DNA of 64,000 nt from Thermoplasmatota archaeon (GCA_018818785.1 JAHIRF010000009.1:124001-188000); one strand, 5' to 3'; positions 50,376-60,314 are shown, counted from the stretch's first letter. Translations and numbers: made by a program. The notes: generated from the letters alone by a model not told the origin.

Positions 50376-51230
50376 TCAATCCATTGCCATCCTAGCTATC
50401 TGTGACGCCACACTTATGGTCGTCGTGGGATTTTCTATCGTATCTGTCGAATAAATCTCATCGCAACAGGCCTTGAGCTTCGTCACAGCGTCCCTGGCGA
50501 ACACCCCGTGGGTGCATGCAGCGACGATGTGGGCTGCTCCGTGCTTCCTAAGCTGTTCAGCGGCCTTCACGATGGTGCTCCCGGTCGAGATGATGTCATC
50601 GACGATCGCCACCCTCTTCCCTTTCACATCCAGTGACTTAGGGGTCATCGTCACGGTCTCGCCGTCCAACCTCTCCTTGACGAGGTAGTCCGCATCGCAG
50701 CTAATGACATCGGCTATCCTCTTCGCATTATCCCATCTTCCCTCGTCGGGCGACAGGACCATCTGCGTGCCCTTTGCCTTCAGGAACTTGCCTATCTCAG
50801 GGTACGCGTGCGCGTTCTTGGCGGATACACCATCGAACCAGTCTATCACTGATGATGCGTGGATATCTACCGTAATGAATTCGTCAGTGTTCGATTGGAT
50901 CAGGCGCGCGATGGCGCGCGCGCTTATTGGCTCGCCTGTTTTGAACTGCTTGTCCTGGCGAGCATATCCGAAGTAAGGAACGACCGTAGTCAAGGATGAG
51001 ACATCGAACTCCCGGATCGCATCCTGCAGGAGGAAGAGTTCCACGATGTTCTTGTCTGGCCAGGTCGTCTGTACGAGGAAGACGTCTTCGCCTTCCAGTT
51101 CCTCGTCTATTCTGACATAGCACTCATCATCTGGAAACCGCTTGATCTCCACCTTGGCCAATTTGGCCTTGAGGACGCGCGCGAGTTCCGCCGATAGCCT
51201 CTGCGAGGCCGATCCCCCTACGACATACAT
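50376..51230 (-). CDS. prs: Ribose-phosphate pyrophosphokinase
   Basis: It makes PRPP from ribose 5-phosphate and ATP for nucleotide and His/Trp synthesis. The 284-residue protein has MYVVGGSASQRLSAELAR, VVPYFGYARQDKQFKTGEPI, and the PRPP loop VAIVDDIISTGSTIVKA. ATG 51230 is preferred to 51248: a TCAATATATT box near 51265-51272 places the transcript start just upstream, and the shorter N-terminus matches the family. Confidence 0.95.
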   Translation of the reverse strand: MYVVGGSASQRLSAELARVLKAKLAKVEIKRFPDDECYVRIDEELEGEDVFLVQTTWPDKNIVELFLLQDAIREFDVSSLTTVVPYFGYARQDKQFKTGEPISARAIARLIQSNTDEFITVDIHASSVIDWFDGVSAKNAHAYPEIGKFLKAKGTQMVLSPDEGRWDNAKRIADVISCDADYLVKERLDGETVTMTPKSLDVKGKRVAIVDDIISTGSTIVKAAEQLRKHGAAHIVAACTHGVFARDAVTKLKACCDEIYSTDTIENPTTTISVASQIARMAMD

Positions 51231-51347
51231 GATACCGTCTGGCGACAATGCCGTTTCCTCTCTAATATATTGACGGTCGTCTCGACTGGATTACACTCTC
51301 GCAAAAGATTAATAGACGAGACCGTCATATTAGGGAATCGAGACGGG

Positions 51348-52949
51348 ATGCACGTGAACGAAGGTACTGACCAGATGATTCTATCTCCGCAGGAACTGGA
51401 GTCGGTTATGGTCGAAGACACTCCTGCAGAGTCTGTCCAGGAACAGCCTGCCAAGCACGCCAGAGTATCCAAGAAGAAGCACTCTAGCGGACTCGAAGAG
51501 GTCGGGATGATCTATGGCAATGTCGGCACTCTCAAGTTCAACATGGTGATCACCGCACCGCTCGAGAAGATGGAATATGTGCAGGTCAACCACCCGATCC
51601 ACGGATTCGTTCTGGGTCAGGTCTCCGAGGTCGAGAGGCGCACCAATCTCACGATAGATGGCGCTCAGTCCATCAAGCACGGCACGCCGGTGCCGATCGA
51701 AGAGAAAGAGGTCGCCGTCGTATCCATCGTGGGTTACAGGGACGATCGCAACTTATTGCAGGTCCCAAGAACTCCTCTGAAGGCCGGTGAGAATGTTTTG
51801 CGTGCCGATGAGGAATTGATCAAGGATATCGTAGGCATCAAGGAGCATACCGATGTGGGCGCGTATATCGGTCTTCTCACGGGTCACGATATAAGGGTCG
51901 AACTCGACATCAATGCTCTCGTCCAGAAGCATGTCTGCATATTGAGCAAGACGGGCGGCGGCAAGTCATACTGTTCTGGTGCCCTCATCGAAGAGATGAT
52001 GAAGCACAAGGTCACCGTGTGCGTGCTTGACCCTCACGGCGAGTACTCCACCATGAAGCAGAAGGGCGTGGTGAAGAAGACCAACAGGGATTTCGGAGTG
52101 ACGCCGAAGGGATATGAGGACCGTATCATGGAGTTCGCGACGGACACCAACATCAACAAGGGTGCGAAACCACTCAGATTCACACTGCACAATCTAGATG
52201 CTAGGGAGATCCTGGGCTTGACCAACATCAAGAATGTGAGGTCGTATCTCACGATGTTGCGGAAGGCTGTAGAAGCACTTCGCGAAACGAAGGATAGCTA
52301 TTCTCTGAAGGACATCATAGCCGTGCTCGAGGCGAACGCAGAACCCTCCAGTGCCGGCCTGATAAGCGAGCTGGAGTATCTGAACGAGATCGAGGTGTTC
52401 GCGGAGCAAGGCACCAAGATCGACGAGCTGATCCAGAAAGGAAAGACGACCATCATAAACCTGAGAGGCACCCCGCCAGACATACAGGAGCTCATCGTGA
52501 ACAGGGTATGCAACGCGATGTTCGAGCTGAGAAAGGTCGGAAAGATTCCACCCTTGATGCTCGTGGTCGAAGAGGCTCACAACTTCTGCCCTCAGCAGGG
52601 AGTCGTCGCCTGTTCGAAGGTGTTCCGGACGATTGCATCCGAAGGCCGTAAGTTCGGATTGGGTCTGATGATCATCACCCAGCGGCCGGCCAAGGTCGAT
52701 AAGAATGTCCTGAGCCAGTGCAATACGCAGATCATACTCAAAGTCAACAACCCCAACGACCTCAAGGCCATCACCTCATCGATCGAGGGTCTCACGGATG
52801 GCATGGAAGAGGAGATACAGCGTCTGCCCATAGGCACAGCGATCATCACTGGTGGCGGCGTCTCGATGCCTCTGTTCGTGGAGGTTCGGCCGCGGGAGTC
52901 CAAGCACGGTGGCGAGAGCGTGGAAGTCGTCCCGTCTAGAAGGATGTGA
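51348..52949 (+). CDS. herA: HerA-type DNA-translocating ATPase
   Basis: A hexameric FtsK/HerA ATPase of about 533 residues; HerA acts with NurA in DNA-end resection. It has a HAS-barrel-like N-terminal domain with a charged linker, then Walker A SKTGGGKSYCSG (about residue 205) and VCVLDPHGEY. Walker B is LMLVVEEAHNFCP, with sensor/arginine-finger regions in LMIITQRPAKVDKNVLSQ. ATG 51348 is used, since the frame to 51270 lies in the promoter. No nurA is adjacent. A DUF357 gene follows after 1 base. Confidence 0.92.
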   Translation: MHVNEGTDQMILSPQELESVMVEDTPAESVQEQPAKHARVSKKKHSSGLEEVGMIYGNVGTLKFNMVITAPLEKMEYVQVNHPIHGFVLGQVSEVERRTNLTIDGAQSIKHGTPVPIEEKEVAVVSIVGYRDDRNLLQVPRTPLKAGENVLRADEELIKDIVGIKEHTDVGAYIGLLTGHDIRVELDINALVQKHVCILSKTGGGKSYCSGALIEEMMKHKVTVCVLDPHGEYSTMKQKGVVKKTNRDFGVTPKGYEDRIMEFATDTNINKGAKPLRFTLHNLDAREILGLTNIKNVRSYLTMLRKAVEALRETKDSYSLKDIIAVLEANAEPSSAGLISELEYLNEIEVFAEQGTKIDELIQKGKTTIINLRGTPPDIQELIVNRVCNAMFELRKVGKIPPLMLVVEEAHNFCPQQGVVACSKVFRTIASEGRKFGLGLMIITQRPAKVDKNVLSQCNTQIILKVNNPNDLKAITSSIEGLTDGMEEEIQRLPIGTAIITGGGVSMPLFVEVRPRESKHGGESVEVVPSRRM

Positions 52950-52950
52950 A

Positions 52951-53253
52951 ATGTCATCCGAGGAGAGCGTGCTCAGCGTTGAAAAGGTCGAGAGGTACAT
53001 AGGTATCACATCGCAAGCCCTCTCGAAGCTGAAGATCGCTGCTCCCGAGCGTTCGTTCAACCGTAAGCTCGCGGATGATTTTCTGGGGATGGCGAGAGCA
53101 TATTTCGAGGACTCCAAGGATTTTCTGAAGAAAGGTGATCTCATCAACGCCTTCGCATGCGTCAATTACGCCCATGGGTGGCTCGACTGCGGCGCAAGGG
53201 TCGGGCTTTTCGATGTGAACTGTGACGACAGGTTGTTCACTCTGTACGAGTAG
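52951..53253 (+). CDS. DUF357 helical protein
   Basis: A 100-residue all-helical protein of the archaeal DUF357 family. Indicators are VEKVERYIGITSQALSKLK, MARAYFEDSKDFLKKGDLIN and FACVNYAHGWLDCGARVGL, where the last helix pairs resemble HEPN-like pairs. Its ATG lies one base after the herA stop, so it is probably co-translated and may assist HerA (inference). Confidence 0.85.
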   Translation: MSSEESVLSVEKVERYIGITSQALSKLKIAAPERSFNRKLADDFLGMARAYFEDSKDFLKKGDLINAFACVNYAHGWLDCGARVGLFDVNCDDRLFTLYE

Positions 53254-53264
53254 TCTGGTACATC

Positions 53265-54125
53265 TCACACTAGCCTGGGACCTTGTGTGTCTATCTTGCA
53301 CACTCGGACCTCTCCCACGCTGGAGAGCCGCTCCTTTATCCTCTCTACATCTCCTATCGCGAAGAGCGAATTGCCAAGCATCGACATGCTGGCCATACCT
53401 GGACCGGTCACGAGGTCCATGGCCTTGATGAGTTTCTTGGTCGCCAGGCCTGACTCTATCGCGAATATGCGCGAGTTCACCATGAGTCGCTCGATTGTCT
53501 GGTCCTTGACCATGCTGTCTAGAAGACCCGCGCCCTTGGAATTGATCTCGTTCCGGGTTTTCTCATTCTCCAATATCTCTTTCGTGAGGAGTTTCTTCCC
53601 TATGATCGCAAGGACGATCTCACGGTCCCCGTCGACTCTGAGCACCTCGCCTTTCGGAGGGAGACCGGGTCTAGTCCTTATGGTCACGCCGCCTCTGTGT
53701 ATCGCCGAGACATCACCGAGCCCGCAACCGCATTCGATCTCGGCTATGTGGGCCGCCTCGAACGCCTCCTGCCTCTCCCTCCCCATCACATACGCAGTCG
53801 CGATGGCGGCGGAGAGTGTCCCAGCAGCACTCATCCCGAAGCCTTGGCCGATCGGGAGGTCGAGTTCGGTCACTATGTTCACCCTCATGCCGGTGTCACC
53901 TATCAGCTGCGATATGGCTGCCCTAGTGACCTCGGCACGGCTCTGCTTGCCGTTTATCGTGACCTTCACGGACTGCTTGGTCGCCGGAACCAGCTGGACT
54001 TCCGATGTCGCACCGAGGGAGATGCACACGCCTGCACCCCTGGATCCTGTAGACAGGGCATCCTTTCCAGGACATATCTCAAAAAAGCCCGTGATGTGGC
54101 CCGGGCTGAACGCCGTGACCTTCAT
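53265..54125 (-). CDS. Pantoate kinase
   Basis: A GHMP-family kinase that phosphorylates pantoate in the archaeal CoA pathway, replacing bacterial pantothenate kinase (286 residues). It opens FSPGHITGFFEICPG, with the GHMP ATP loop DLPIGQGFGMSAAGTLSAAI near residue 90. Its start overlaps the coaBC stop by 4 bases, so CoA enzymes are coupled here. Confidence 0.92.
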   Translation of the reverse strand: MKVTAFSPGHITGFFEICPGKDALSTGSRGAGVCISLGATSEVQLVPATKQSVKVTINGKQSRAEVTRAAISQLIGDTGMRVNIVTELDLPIGQGFGMSAAGTLSAAIATAYVMGRERQEAFEAAHIAEIECGCGLGDVSAIHRGGVTIRTRPGLPPKGEVLRVDGDREIVLAIIGKKLLTKEILENEKTRNEINSKGAGLLDSMVKDQTIERLMVNSRIFAIESGLATKKLIKAMDLVTGPGMASMSMLGNSLFAIGDVERIKERLSSVGEVRVCKIDTQGPRLV

Positions 54126-55315
54126 TGTATCATCCTTGCTACCCTATCGACGACCCTTTCGGCCACATCGAACTTGGTGCCTTCAAGATTGATAGACATT
54201 CCGTTCTTCTCGACGAGCAAGATTCTCGTCCTGCCCTTCGAGACCTCCTCTATCTTGTTGGCCACCACGAGCGAGCACTTGGATCTCTCAAGGAGCAGTT
54301 TCGCATCGTCCACCAATCCTTCATCGTCCAGTTTCGCTTGCGCCTTGAACCCCACGACGACCTTGGCCTTGATGGTATCTATCAGCTTGGGGTTTCTCTT
54401 AAACGTCACTGTGATGCTCTCCTTGTCGGATTGCATCTTACCTTCTATCTTGTCCGGTGAATAATCCGATACCGCTGCCGGGAAGAACACGACGTCATGG
54501 TCAACCTTCCCCATAAGCGCGGCTAGCTCCTTGAAACTGGAGAATCTAGTCGTGGTGAAATAGCTCGGAATAGGCGTATCGCATCTTCCCATCCAGAGAT
54601 CCACGGAGGCACCATGCTCATAGGCCGCCCTCGCGAACTCGATGCCCGTCTCTCCAGAGCTCTTGTTCGTGATCACCCTGATGTCGTCCATCGGTTCCTC
54701 GGTGGATCCTGCGATGACGAGCACCTTCCTCCCCTTCAGGTCATTCCTGCCTACGGTTCGGATCGCATAGGTCACTATGTGCTCGATATCTGGCATCTTG
54801 GCCTTCGCCTCTTCCATCCTGGGTTCGAGGACCAGCACGCCCATTTCCTTGAGCTTCCTGATGTTCTCTATGACTGCCTTGTTCTTGATCATCGAGCCGT
54901 GCATGGCGGGCACAACGACGACTTGGATGCCCGTACCAAGAGCGGTGGCTGCAAAGGTGGTCACTGGCGTATCATCTATGCCGCATGCTATCTTCGATAT
55001 GGTGTTGGCGGTCGCGGGCGCGATCAACAGGAGTTCGGCCTTGTCCGGGACATCGCCGCACAACGCCACGTGTTGCACGCCACCGTCGATTTCCGTGATG
55101 GCTGGCCTCCCAGAAGCGAACTCCAATGCGTACGGGTGGACGATGGTCCTGGCGTCGGGCGACATGACCACGTGCACCTCTGCTCCGTGTCGAATGAGCT
55201 CCCTGCACAGCCTGATCGATTCGACGGCTGCGATGCTGCCCGTGAGACCAAGTACTATCTTGCGTCCCTTGAGCTTGTCGCTCTTGGTTCCTCTGAGATG
55301 ATCTGCCGGGTGCAT
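54122..55315 (-). CDS. coaBC: Phosphopantothenoylcysteine synthetase/decarboxylase
   Basis: A bifunctional CoA enzyme of 397 residues. The flavin-dependent decarboxylase half has GLTGSIAAVESIRLCREL, then LLIAPATANTISKIACGIDD and VPAMHGSMIKN. The synthetase half has VLVIAGSTEEPMDDIRVI, NKSSGETGIEFARAAYEHGA and FPAAVSDYSPDKIEGKM. It overlaps the pantoate kinase gene and follows tmk by 28 bases. Confidence 0.94.
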   Translation of the reverse strand: MHPADHLRGTKSDKLKGRKIVLGLTGSIAAVESIRLCRELIRHGAEVHVVMSPDARTIVHPYALEFASGRPAITEIDGGVQHVALCGDVPDKAELLLIAPATANTISKIACGIDDTPVTTFAATALGTGIQVVVVPAMHGSMIKNKAVIENIRKLKEMGVLVLEPRMEEAKAKMPDIEHIVTYAIRTVGRNDLKGRKVLVIAGSTEEPMDDIRVITNKSSGETGIEFARAAYEHGASVDLWMGRCDTPIPSYFTTTRFSSFKELAALMGKVDHDVVFFPAAVSDYSPDKIEGKMQSDKESITVTFKRNPKLIDTIKAKVVVGFKAQAKLDDEGLVDDAKLLLERSKCSLVVANKIEEVSKGRTRILLVEKNGMSINLEGTKFDVAERVVDRVARMIQ

Positions 55316-55343
55316 CTAACCACTTCCAGTCCTGTCCCTCATA

Positions 55344-55937
55344 TTATATGTTCCGCTCCTTGATGTCCGAGAGTATCTGTTCGAGCACTTCATCCGGATC
55401 CTTGGTTGCATCGATCATGACGATCGTGCTGTCCATGGATGCGAGCCGGTCATAATTCGCGCTGACTTCCTGAAGGAACTCGGCTTTCTCGAACCTCGAT
55501 TTCTCGGGGCGGTCCGACATCCTCTTCAGCGCGACATCGACCGGCACTCTCAGGATATATGTCGCATCCGGTTTTATCGCGATTCTTGTATTCGCATCCA
55601 GAAGCCAGTCGAAATTGTCTCCCAGTCCCTTCCTCCTAAGAGATGCTGCCTGGTACGCTACAGTGGAGTGATAGTATCGGTCGCATATGATGAGCTTGCC
55701 CTTCTTGATCTCCTCGACCATTTCAGCGACGTGATATGCTCTGTCCGTCATGAATAGGAGCGCATCGGTGTACGGGCTGACTTCCTTGCCGTCCCCGTCC
55801 TTGACCGCCCTACCCATCCACGAGTCTGTGGGTTCGCGAGTCAGGACCACATTTCCACCTATGGCCTCGGCTAGCCTCTTCGCGACGGTCGATTTGCCGC
55901 AACCGTCGATGCCCTCTAGGATTATCAGGCCTGCCAT
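55344..55937 (-). CDS. tmk: Thymidylate kinase
   Basis: It phosphorylates dTMP to dTDP. The 197-residue protein has the P-loop LEGIDGCGKSTVAKRL, the DR(Y/H) motif ICDRYYHSTVAYQ, and the LID-like region RMSDRPEKSRFEKAE. ATG 55937 (MAGLIILEG) follows a CTTAAATACG box on the minus strand about 35 bases upstream. Confidence 0.94.
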   Translation of the reverse strand: MAGLIILEGIDGCGKSTVAKRLAEAIGGNVVLTREPTDSWMGRAVKDGDGKEVSPYTDALLFMTDRAYHVAEMVEEIKKGKLIICDRYYHSTVAYQAASLRRKGLGDNFDWLLDANTRIAIKPDATYILRVPVDVALKRMSDRPEKSRFEKAEFLQEVSANYDRLASMDSTIVMIDATKDPDEVLEQILSDIKERNI

Positions 55938-56158
55938 GATGACAACCTTCCACAATCATCCCCTCGCGTATTTAAGAATCACAGTGACGGGTATGAAAAT
56001 TGGTTCAGGCAGATAGGACGCGCCAGTATCAGCGAATGGACATTTGAGTACATGCGATTGGCGGGCACGGACATTCAATAATGTGCATCGATGGACAATC
56101 CCGATAGCTTATAGTATGTAAGAGTCGATTAAGGCCATCTCGGGTGATTACCCTGGCA

Positions 56159-56395
56159 ATGGGATTTGTACTGATAACCACCGCAACCGGCAAGGAATCC
56201 AAGGTCCTTGAACAGCTGAGGTTGCTCCCTGAGCTCGGAGAAGTTCACCAACTCTTCGGTCAGTTCGATATGATCGCACGTTTGGAGACGAAGGACTTCG
56301 ACGAACTCTGTGATATCGTGACCGATAGGATACGCACGATCCCGGGAGTGACGGGGACGAGGACACTGGTCTGCGCACGATTCGACCGGAGCTAG
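56159..56395 (+). CDS. Stand-alone Lrp/AsnC RAM-domain protein
   Basis: A 78-residue protein with only the ligand-binding (RAM) half of Lrp/AsnC regulators: GFVLITTATGKESKVLEQL, then VHQLFGQFDMIARLETKDF and IRTIPGVTGTRTLVCARF. It lacks the DNA-binding domain. Such proteins form decamers that sense amino acids and may modulate full-length Lrp proteins. It sits opposite the glycine decarboxylase genes, so a glycine-related role is possible but inferred. Confidence 0.9.
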   Translation: MGFVLITTATGKESKVLEQLRLLPELGEVHQLFGQFDMIARLETKDFDELCDIVTDRIRTIPGVTGTRTLVCARFDRS

Positions 56396-56402
56396 ACACA
56401 GC

Positions 56403-57863
56403 TCATTTCGCGTTTTCGGTCTTCTTCTTGTATCCGCGCCAGCTGAATATCATGTCCCTTGCGGCCTTGGCCTCGTCCATCCTCCGTCTGGAGGTGTTGT
56501 GAGGTGCCGTCTTCAAGATCTCAGGATCCTCTTTGAGGATCTGCTTACAGACATCGACGAACCTGTCGAGGGTTTCCTTCGACTCCGTCTCGGTCGGTTC
56601 GATCATGATGGCCTCGTCCACGATTATCGGGAAGTATATCGTGGGCGCGTGGAATCCGTAATCGAGAAGCCGCTTCGCGAAATCGAGAGTCCTGACTCCC
56701 TTCGACTTCAGTGGCTTGCCGCTCAGAACGAACTCGTGCTTTCTGAGGCCGCCGTAGGGCAGCTCGAAATCGTCCTTGAGCTTGTCCTTGAGGTAGTTCG
56801 AGTTGAGCACGGCGTTTTCGGAAGCCGCTTCCAGGCCTGGCCCACCCTGCATCATCATGTACGCGTAGGCCCGGACCAGCACGCCGAAGTTCCCGAAGTA
56901 TGCCTTGACCTTGCCTATGCTCTTCGGTTGATCATAGTCAAGATGATACTTGCCGTCCTTCTCGATTATCCTAGGAACAGGCAGGAATTCCTCCAGGTAT
57001 CTCTTCACGCCGACAGGTCCCGCGCCGGGGCCACCGCCCCCGTGAGGGGTCGCGAAGGTCTTGTGAAGGTTGAAATGGACAATATCGAAGTTCATGTGGC
57101 CAGGAGACGTCTTTCCCATGATGGCGTTAAGGTTCGCGCCGTCATAGTAGAGCAATGCTCCTGCGTCGTGCAATGTACCCGCGATCTCCTTCACATCCTT
57201 CTCGAATATTCCGAGTGTGTTCGGGTTCGTCAACATGAACGCTGCGGTATCCGACGATATCGATGCCTTGAGTGCCTCTATGTCCACACAGCCGTTCTTC
57301 GACGGTATCTCCAGGACATCGTAGCCTACCATCGCAGCACTCGCAGGGTTAGTTCCATGGGCGGTATCTGGGAGTATGACCTCGTTCCTCTTCTCCCCTC
57401 TCGCCTCGTGATATGCCCGAACGATATGGATGCCTGTGTATTCACCCTGCGCTCCTGCGGCCGGCTGCAGAGTCACAGCATCTACACCCCCGATCTCGCA
57501 CAGCATGCCCTCTAGCTCGTGCATGAGCCTCAGAGCGCCCTGAACGGTCGAAGGGTCCTGATGAGGATGTATGCTCGCGACGGAGGGCCACGATACGACC
57601 TCGTCGCAGATCTTCGGATTGTACTTCATCGTGCAAGACCCGAGCGGATAGAGTCCGTTGTCGACGCCGAAGTTCATCTGCGAGAGATTGATGAAATGCT
57701 TCACGACATCTCTCTCTGGCAGGTCCGGTATGTTGAGATCTGACCTCAGAAGTCCCTTTGGTATGGCGCCGCCGATGGTGGGGTCGAACCTGTCATCGAT
57801 CTTCTGCTCGTCGCAGGCTTCGAACAGCAGGGGCACATCATAGTCCGCCTGGTGGTACCTCAT
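56403..57863 (-). CDS. gcvPB: Glycine dehydrogenase (decarboxylating) subunit 2
   Basis: The C-terminal half of the P-protein, which decarboxylates glycine and passes aminomethyl to the lipoyl H-protein (486 residues). The PLP lysine is in VHFNLHKTFATPHGGGGPGA near residue 265, and LYPLGSCTMKYNPKICDEV is the N-terminal signature. It overlaps gcvPA by 4 bases. H- and T-proteins are not in the window. Confidence 0.96.
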   Translation of the reverse strand: MRYHQADYDVPLLFEACDEQKIDDRFDPTIGGAIPKGLLRSDLNIPDLPERDVVKHFINLSQMNFGVDNGLYPLGSCTMKYNPKICDEVVSWPSVASIHPHQDPSTVQGALRLMHELEGMLCEIGGVDAVTLQPAAGAQGEYTGIHIVRAYHEARGEKRNEVILPDTAHGTNPASAAMVGYDVLEIPSKNGCVDIEALKASISSDTAAFMLTNPNTLGIFEKDVKEIAGTLHDAGALLYYDGANLNAIMGKTSPGHMNFDIVHFNLHKTFATPHGGGGPGAGPVGVKRYLEEFLPVPRIIEKDGKYHLDYDQPKSIGKVKAYFGNFGVLVRAYAYMMMQGGPGLEAASENAVLNSNYLKDKLKDDFELPYGGLRKHEFVLSGKPLKSKGVRTLDFAKRLLDYGFHAPTIYFPIIVDEAIMIEPTETESKETLDRFVDVCKQILKEDPEILKTAPHNTSRRRMDEAKAARDMIFSWRGYKKKTENAK

Positions 57864-59191
57864 CTGATTCCCTCCAGTGCGCCAAGCAGTCTGTCGTGGT
57901 CCTCCTTGGTATGCATCTCCGTAGTCGCATAGAGTGTGGAGTTGCCCAGCTCTGGGAACATGTTCGCAAGGACGAGTCCACCGTGTATTCCCTGGGTGAG
58001 GAGCGTCTTGTGTATCTGGAATGGATCTCTATCTGATCTGACGATGAATTCGTTGAAGTGGGCTCCTTTGAACAAGGGCGCCCCGAATCCTGAAATGGAA
58101 TCGATTCGTGATGATAATGATTGCATATTCCTGACATTAGTTGCAGCGATCTCTCGCAACCCGGTCCTGCCAACCACCGACAGATAAGCCGCGGCGGCAA
58201 CTGCGAGCAGAGCCTCGTTCGTGCATATGTTCGATGTCGCCTTGCTTCTGCGTATATGCTGTTCCCTTGTCTGGAGGGTCATGCAATATGCCGCTCGTCC
58301 TTCGATATCCGTGGTCATGCCGATTATCCTGCCGGGCATCTTTCTGACATGCTCCGGCCTACATCCGAACAATCCGATGGTCGGCCCGCCGAAACTCATC
58401 GGAGCCCCGAATACCTGGGCATCCCCGATGACGATGTCCGCGCCCAGATCGCCAGGCGGTCGGAGTATCGCCAATGACATCGGGTTCACGCCAACGACCA
58501 TAGTCCTCTTGTCGAGCAACCCTCTGATCTCTCTGGCCTGAGATTCGATCACTCCGAAGAAGTTCGGTGTCTCAAAGTAGAATCCGGAAACGCCATCCTT
58601 CAATTTTGAAGTCAGGTCGTTGAGGTCAACGGAACCGCTCGCTCGGTCAAAATCGACATCAACCAATCTGATGTCCGCACCTTTCGCGTAGAGCTCGGCC
58701 ACTCTCCTTCTCTCGGGGCTTATCGCTCTGCTGAGCAGGAAAGTGTCTCCGCCGGATATCCGGGTGCTCATGAGGACTGCCTCGCCAAGAGCGGTGGACG
58801 CGTCGTACATGCTGGAGTTGACGACATCCATTCCGGTGAGCTCGGCGATGTATGACTGATATTCGAAAAGCGCTTGGAGCATGCCCTGGCTGATCTCGGG
58901 CTGATAGGGCGTATACGAGGTGATGAACTCTGATCTGCCCGTGATCATCTTAACTGCCGATGGTATGTAATGATGGTAGATGCCAGCTCCAAGGAAATTA
59001 AGCATGGACTCCGCATGCCTATTAGATGAGAGCATCGTCTCAAGACTCCTCTTGAGATCGATTTCGGACATGCCTTCCGGTAGCCTCAAGCCCCCAGATC
59101 TCACGCTCTTCGGGATATCCGCGAAGAGTTCATCGACTGATTTCAGGCCAAGCTCTTGAAGCATCTCCAGAGAACACTTCGAATGCTCCAT
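57860..59191 (-). CDS. gcvPA: Glycine dehydrogenase (decarboxylating) subunit 1
   Basis: The N-terminal half of the P-protein (443 residues). It has FLGAGIYHHYIPSAVKMI and SYTPYQPEISQGMLQALFEY, then DASTALGEAVLMSTRI and MSFGGPTIGLFGCRPEHVRK. With gcvPB it forms the split enzyme common in archaea and Gram-positive bacteria. This may run in glycine breakdown, consistent with amino-acid fermentation, or in serine/C1 supply. Confidence 0.96.
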   Translation of the reverse strand: MEHSKCSLEMLQELGLKSVDELFADIPKSVRSGGLRLPEGMSEIDLKRSLETMLSSNRHAESMLNFLGAGIYHHYIPSAVKMITGRSEFITSYTPYQPEISQGMLQALFEYQSYIAELTGMDVVNSSMYDASTALGEAVLMSTRISGGDTFLLSRAISPERRRVAELYAKGADIRLVDVDFDRASGSVDLNDLTSKLKDGVSGFYFETPNFFGVIESQAREIRGLLDKRTMVVGVNPMSLAILRPPGDLGADIVIGDAQVFGAPMSFGGPTIGLFGCRPEHVRKMPGRIIGMTTDIEGRAAYCMTLQTREQHIRRSKATSNICTNEALLAVAAAAYLSVVGRTGLREIAATNVRNMQSLSSRIDSISGFGAPLFKGAHFNEFIVRSDRDPFQIHKTLLTQGIHGGLVLANMFPELGNSTLYATTEMHTKEDHDRLLGALEGIR

Positions 59192-59279
59192 GCCGTTTCA
59201 TCGGAATGCTACTCTAAATCCTTTTTGGCGCAACACTAGTTGTTGAAAATGCAGGCCATCATCTGCGGTTATCATCTGC

Positions 59280-59501
59280 TCAAAGATGATTCTTTCTTCG
59301 TCCGAATGGTCTTATCAGAGGTGAAAGGAACGATAGCCCGATGATGATGCTCCAGAAAAGCGCGAGGTAGAACACGAGGCCCGCAAACGGAACGAGCAGC
59401 CAGTATCTCAACCCAGACGACCGCCTGGCGACCTCAGATGACCTGATGGGATCCTGCGTCTCGATCCTTTGAGCCACCAGTGTCCATCTGCGCGTCATCA
59501 A
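59280..59501 (-). CDS. Small single-helix membrane protein
   Basis: A 73-residue protein with a basic N-terminus (MMTRRWTLVAQR), one long hydrophobic segment at about residues 33-60 that may form two short helices, and a basic end (RPFGRRKNHL). There are no motifs. It is placed between gcvPA and the TOPRIM gene on the same strand. It could be real or an incidental ORF; the basic-flanked helix supports coding. Confidence 0.5.
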   Translation of the reverse strand: MMTRRWTLVAQRIETQDPIRSSEVARRSSGLRYWLLVPFAGLVFYLALFWSIIIGLSFLSPLIRPFGRRKNHL

Positions 59502-59596
59502 ACCACCGCTCTCTTATCGCGGCGTTATATCATAACAGTTACTACGGATTTCCGCAATCCTTGAGGCGCACACGAGGGCGCGTGTGACAGAATATG

Positions 59597-60004
59597 CTAT
59601 CGTGGTTTCTCGGTCATTCGTCGGAGCCGTTCAACGAATGCTGGCAACCCCTCGATGTCCTTGATCTCCTTCTTCGACAGGATGACCAGTTTGGCCCTGA
59701 GGTCAAGGTCAACCTTGACGCCATTTGTCTCGAAAGCATCTTTGAGCATCCGTGCCAATTTTCCACCTTTCCTGTCCCAGTCTGTCAGCACAACAACCGA
59801 TCTGAACTGACGCGAGACATCTTCGCAGAATCTTATTATCGAAAGGCCCTTGCTAAGCGAGGTCACGTTATTCCGGACGCCCATCTTCTTCAGTGCTTCG
59901 ACATCCTTCAGTCCTTCGACGATTATGGGTTTCGTCGCACTCTCGTGCTCCAGTTCTGAGGCAAGCTCAAGGATCTTCTCAAGGCGCTCCTGGGCCGTTA
60001 TCAT
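59597..60004 (-). CDS. TOPRIM-domain protein (RNase M5/primase-like)
   Basis: A 135-residue single TOPRIM domain. The conserved Glu sits in KPIIVEGLKDVEALKKMG, and the DxD motif is VVVLTDWDRKGGKLARML. A C-terminal helix pair ends RLRRMTEKP. Family members cut or copy nucleic acids, and archaeal versions are uncharacterised. It is followed 4 bases upstream by the DUF167 gene on the same strand. Confidence 0.87.
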   Translation of the reverse strand: MITAQERLEKILELASELEHESATKPIIVEGLKDVEALKKMGVRNNVTSLSKGLSIIRFCEDVSRQFRSVVVLTDWDRKGGKLARMLKDAFETNGVKVDLDLRAKLVILSKKEIKDIEGLPAFVERLRRMTEKPR

Positions 60005-60008
60005 GCGG

Positions 60009-60314
60009 TCACTCTCCGAATATTCTCAGGACTCTCTCCTCGGTCATGGGCACCATGACCACTTTGGATGACGATCGATGCCCACTGACGATCTCGATGC
60101 CCTTCCTAGGTATGCAGAGCGCTTCGGAAATGAATCTGACCAACTCCTCGTTGGCCTCCCCTTCTTTCGGCTGGGCAGCTATCTTTATCTGGAGTGCCTT
60201 GCGCCATTGGTTTACCCCTGTGGCCTCGGTCTTCGAAGCGCCGGGGGACGCATCTATCCAGATAAGGCATCCTCCGGTGGCCGGTTGAGTATAGCCGTCC
60301 CTCGCTCTCGGCAT
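60009..60314 (-). CDS. DUF167 family protein (YggU-like)
   Basis: A 101-residue protein of the DUF167 family. It has IDASPGASKTEATGVNQWRK, IKIAAQPKEGEANEELVRFI and IEIVSGHRSSSKVVMV, all typical of the fold. The biochemical role is unknown. It probably shares a transcript with the TOPRIM gene. Confidence 0.9.
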   Translation of the reverse strand: MPRARDGYTQPATGGCLIWIDASPGASKTEATGVNQWRKALQIKIAAQPKEGEANEELVRFISEALCIPRKGIEIVSGHRSSSKVVMVPMTEERVLRIFGE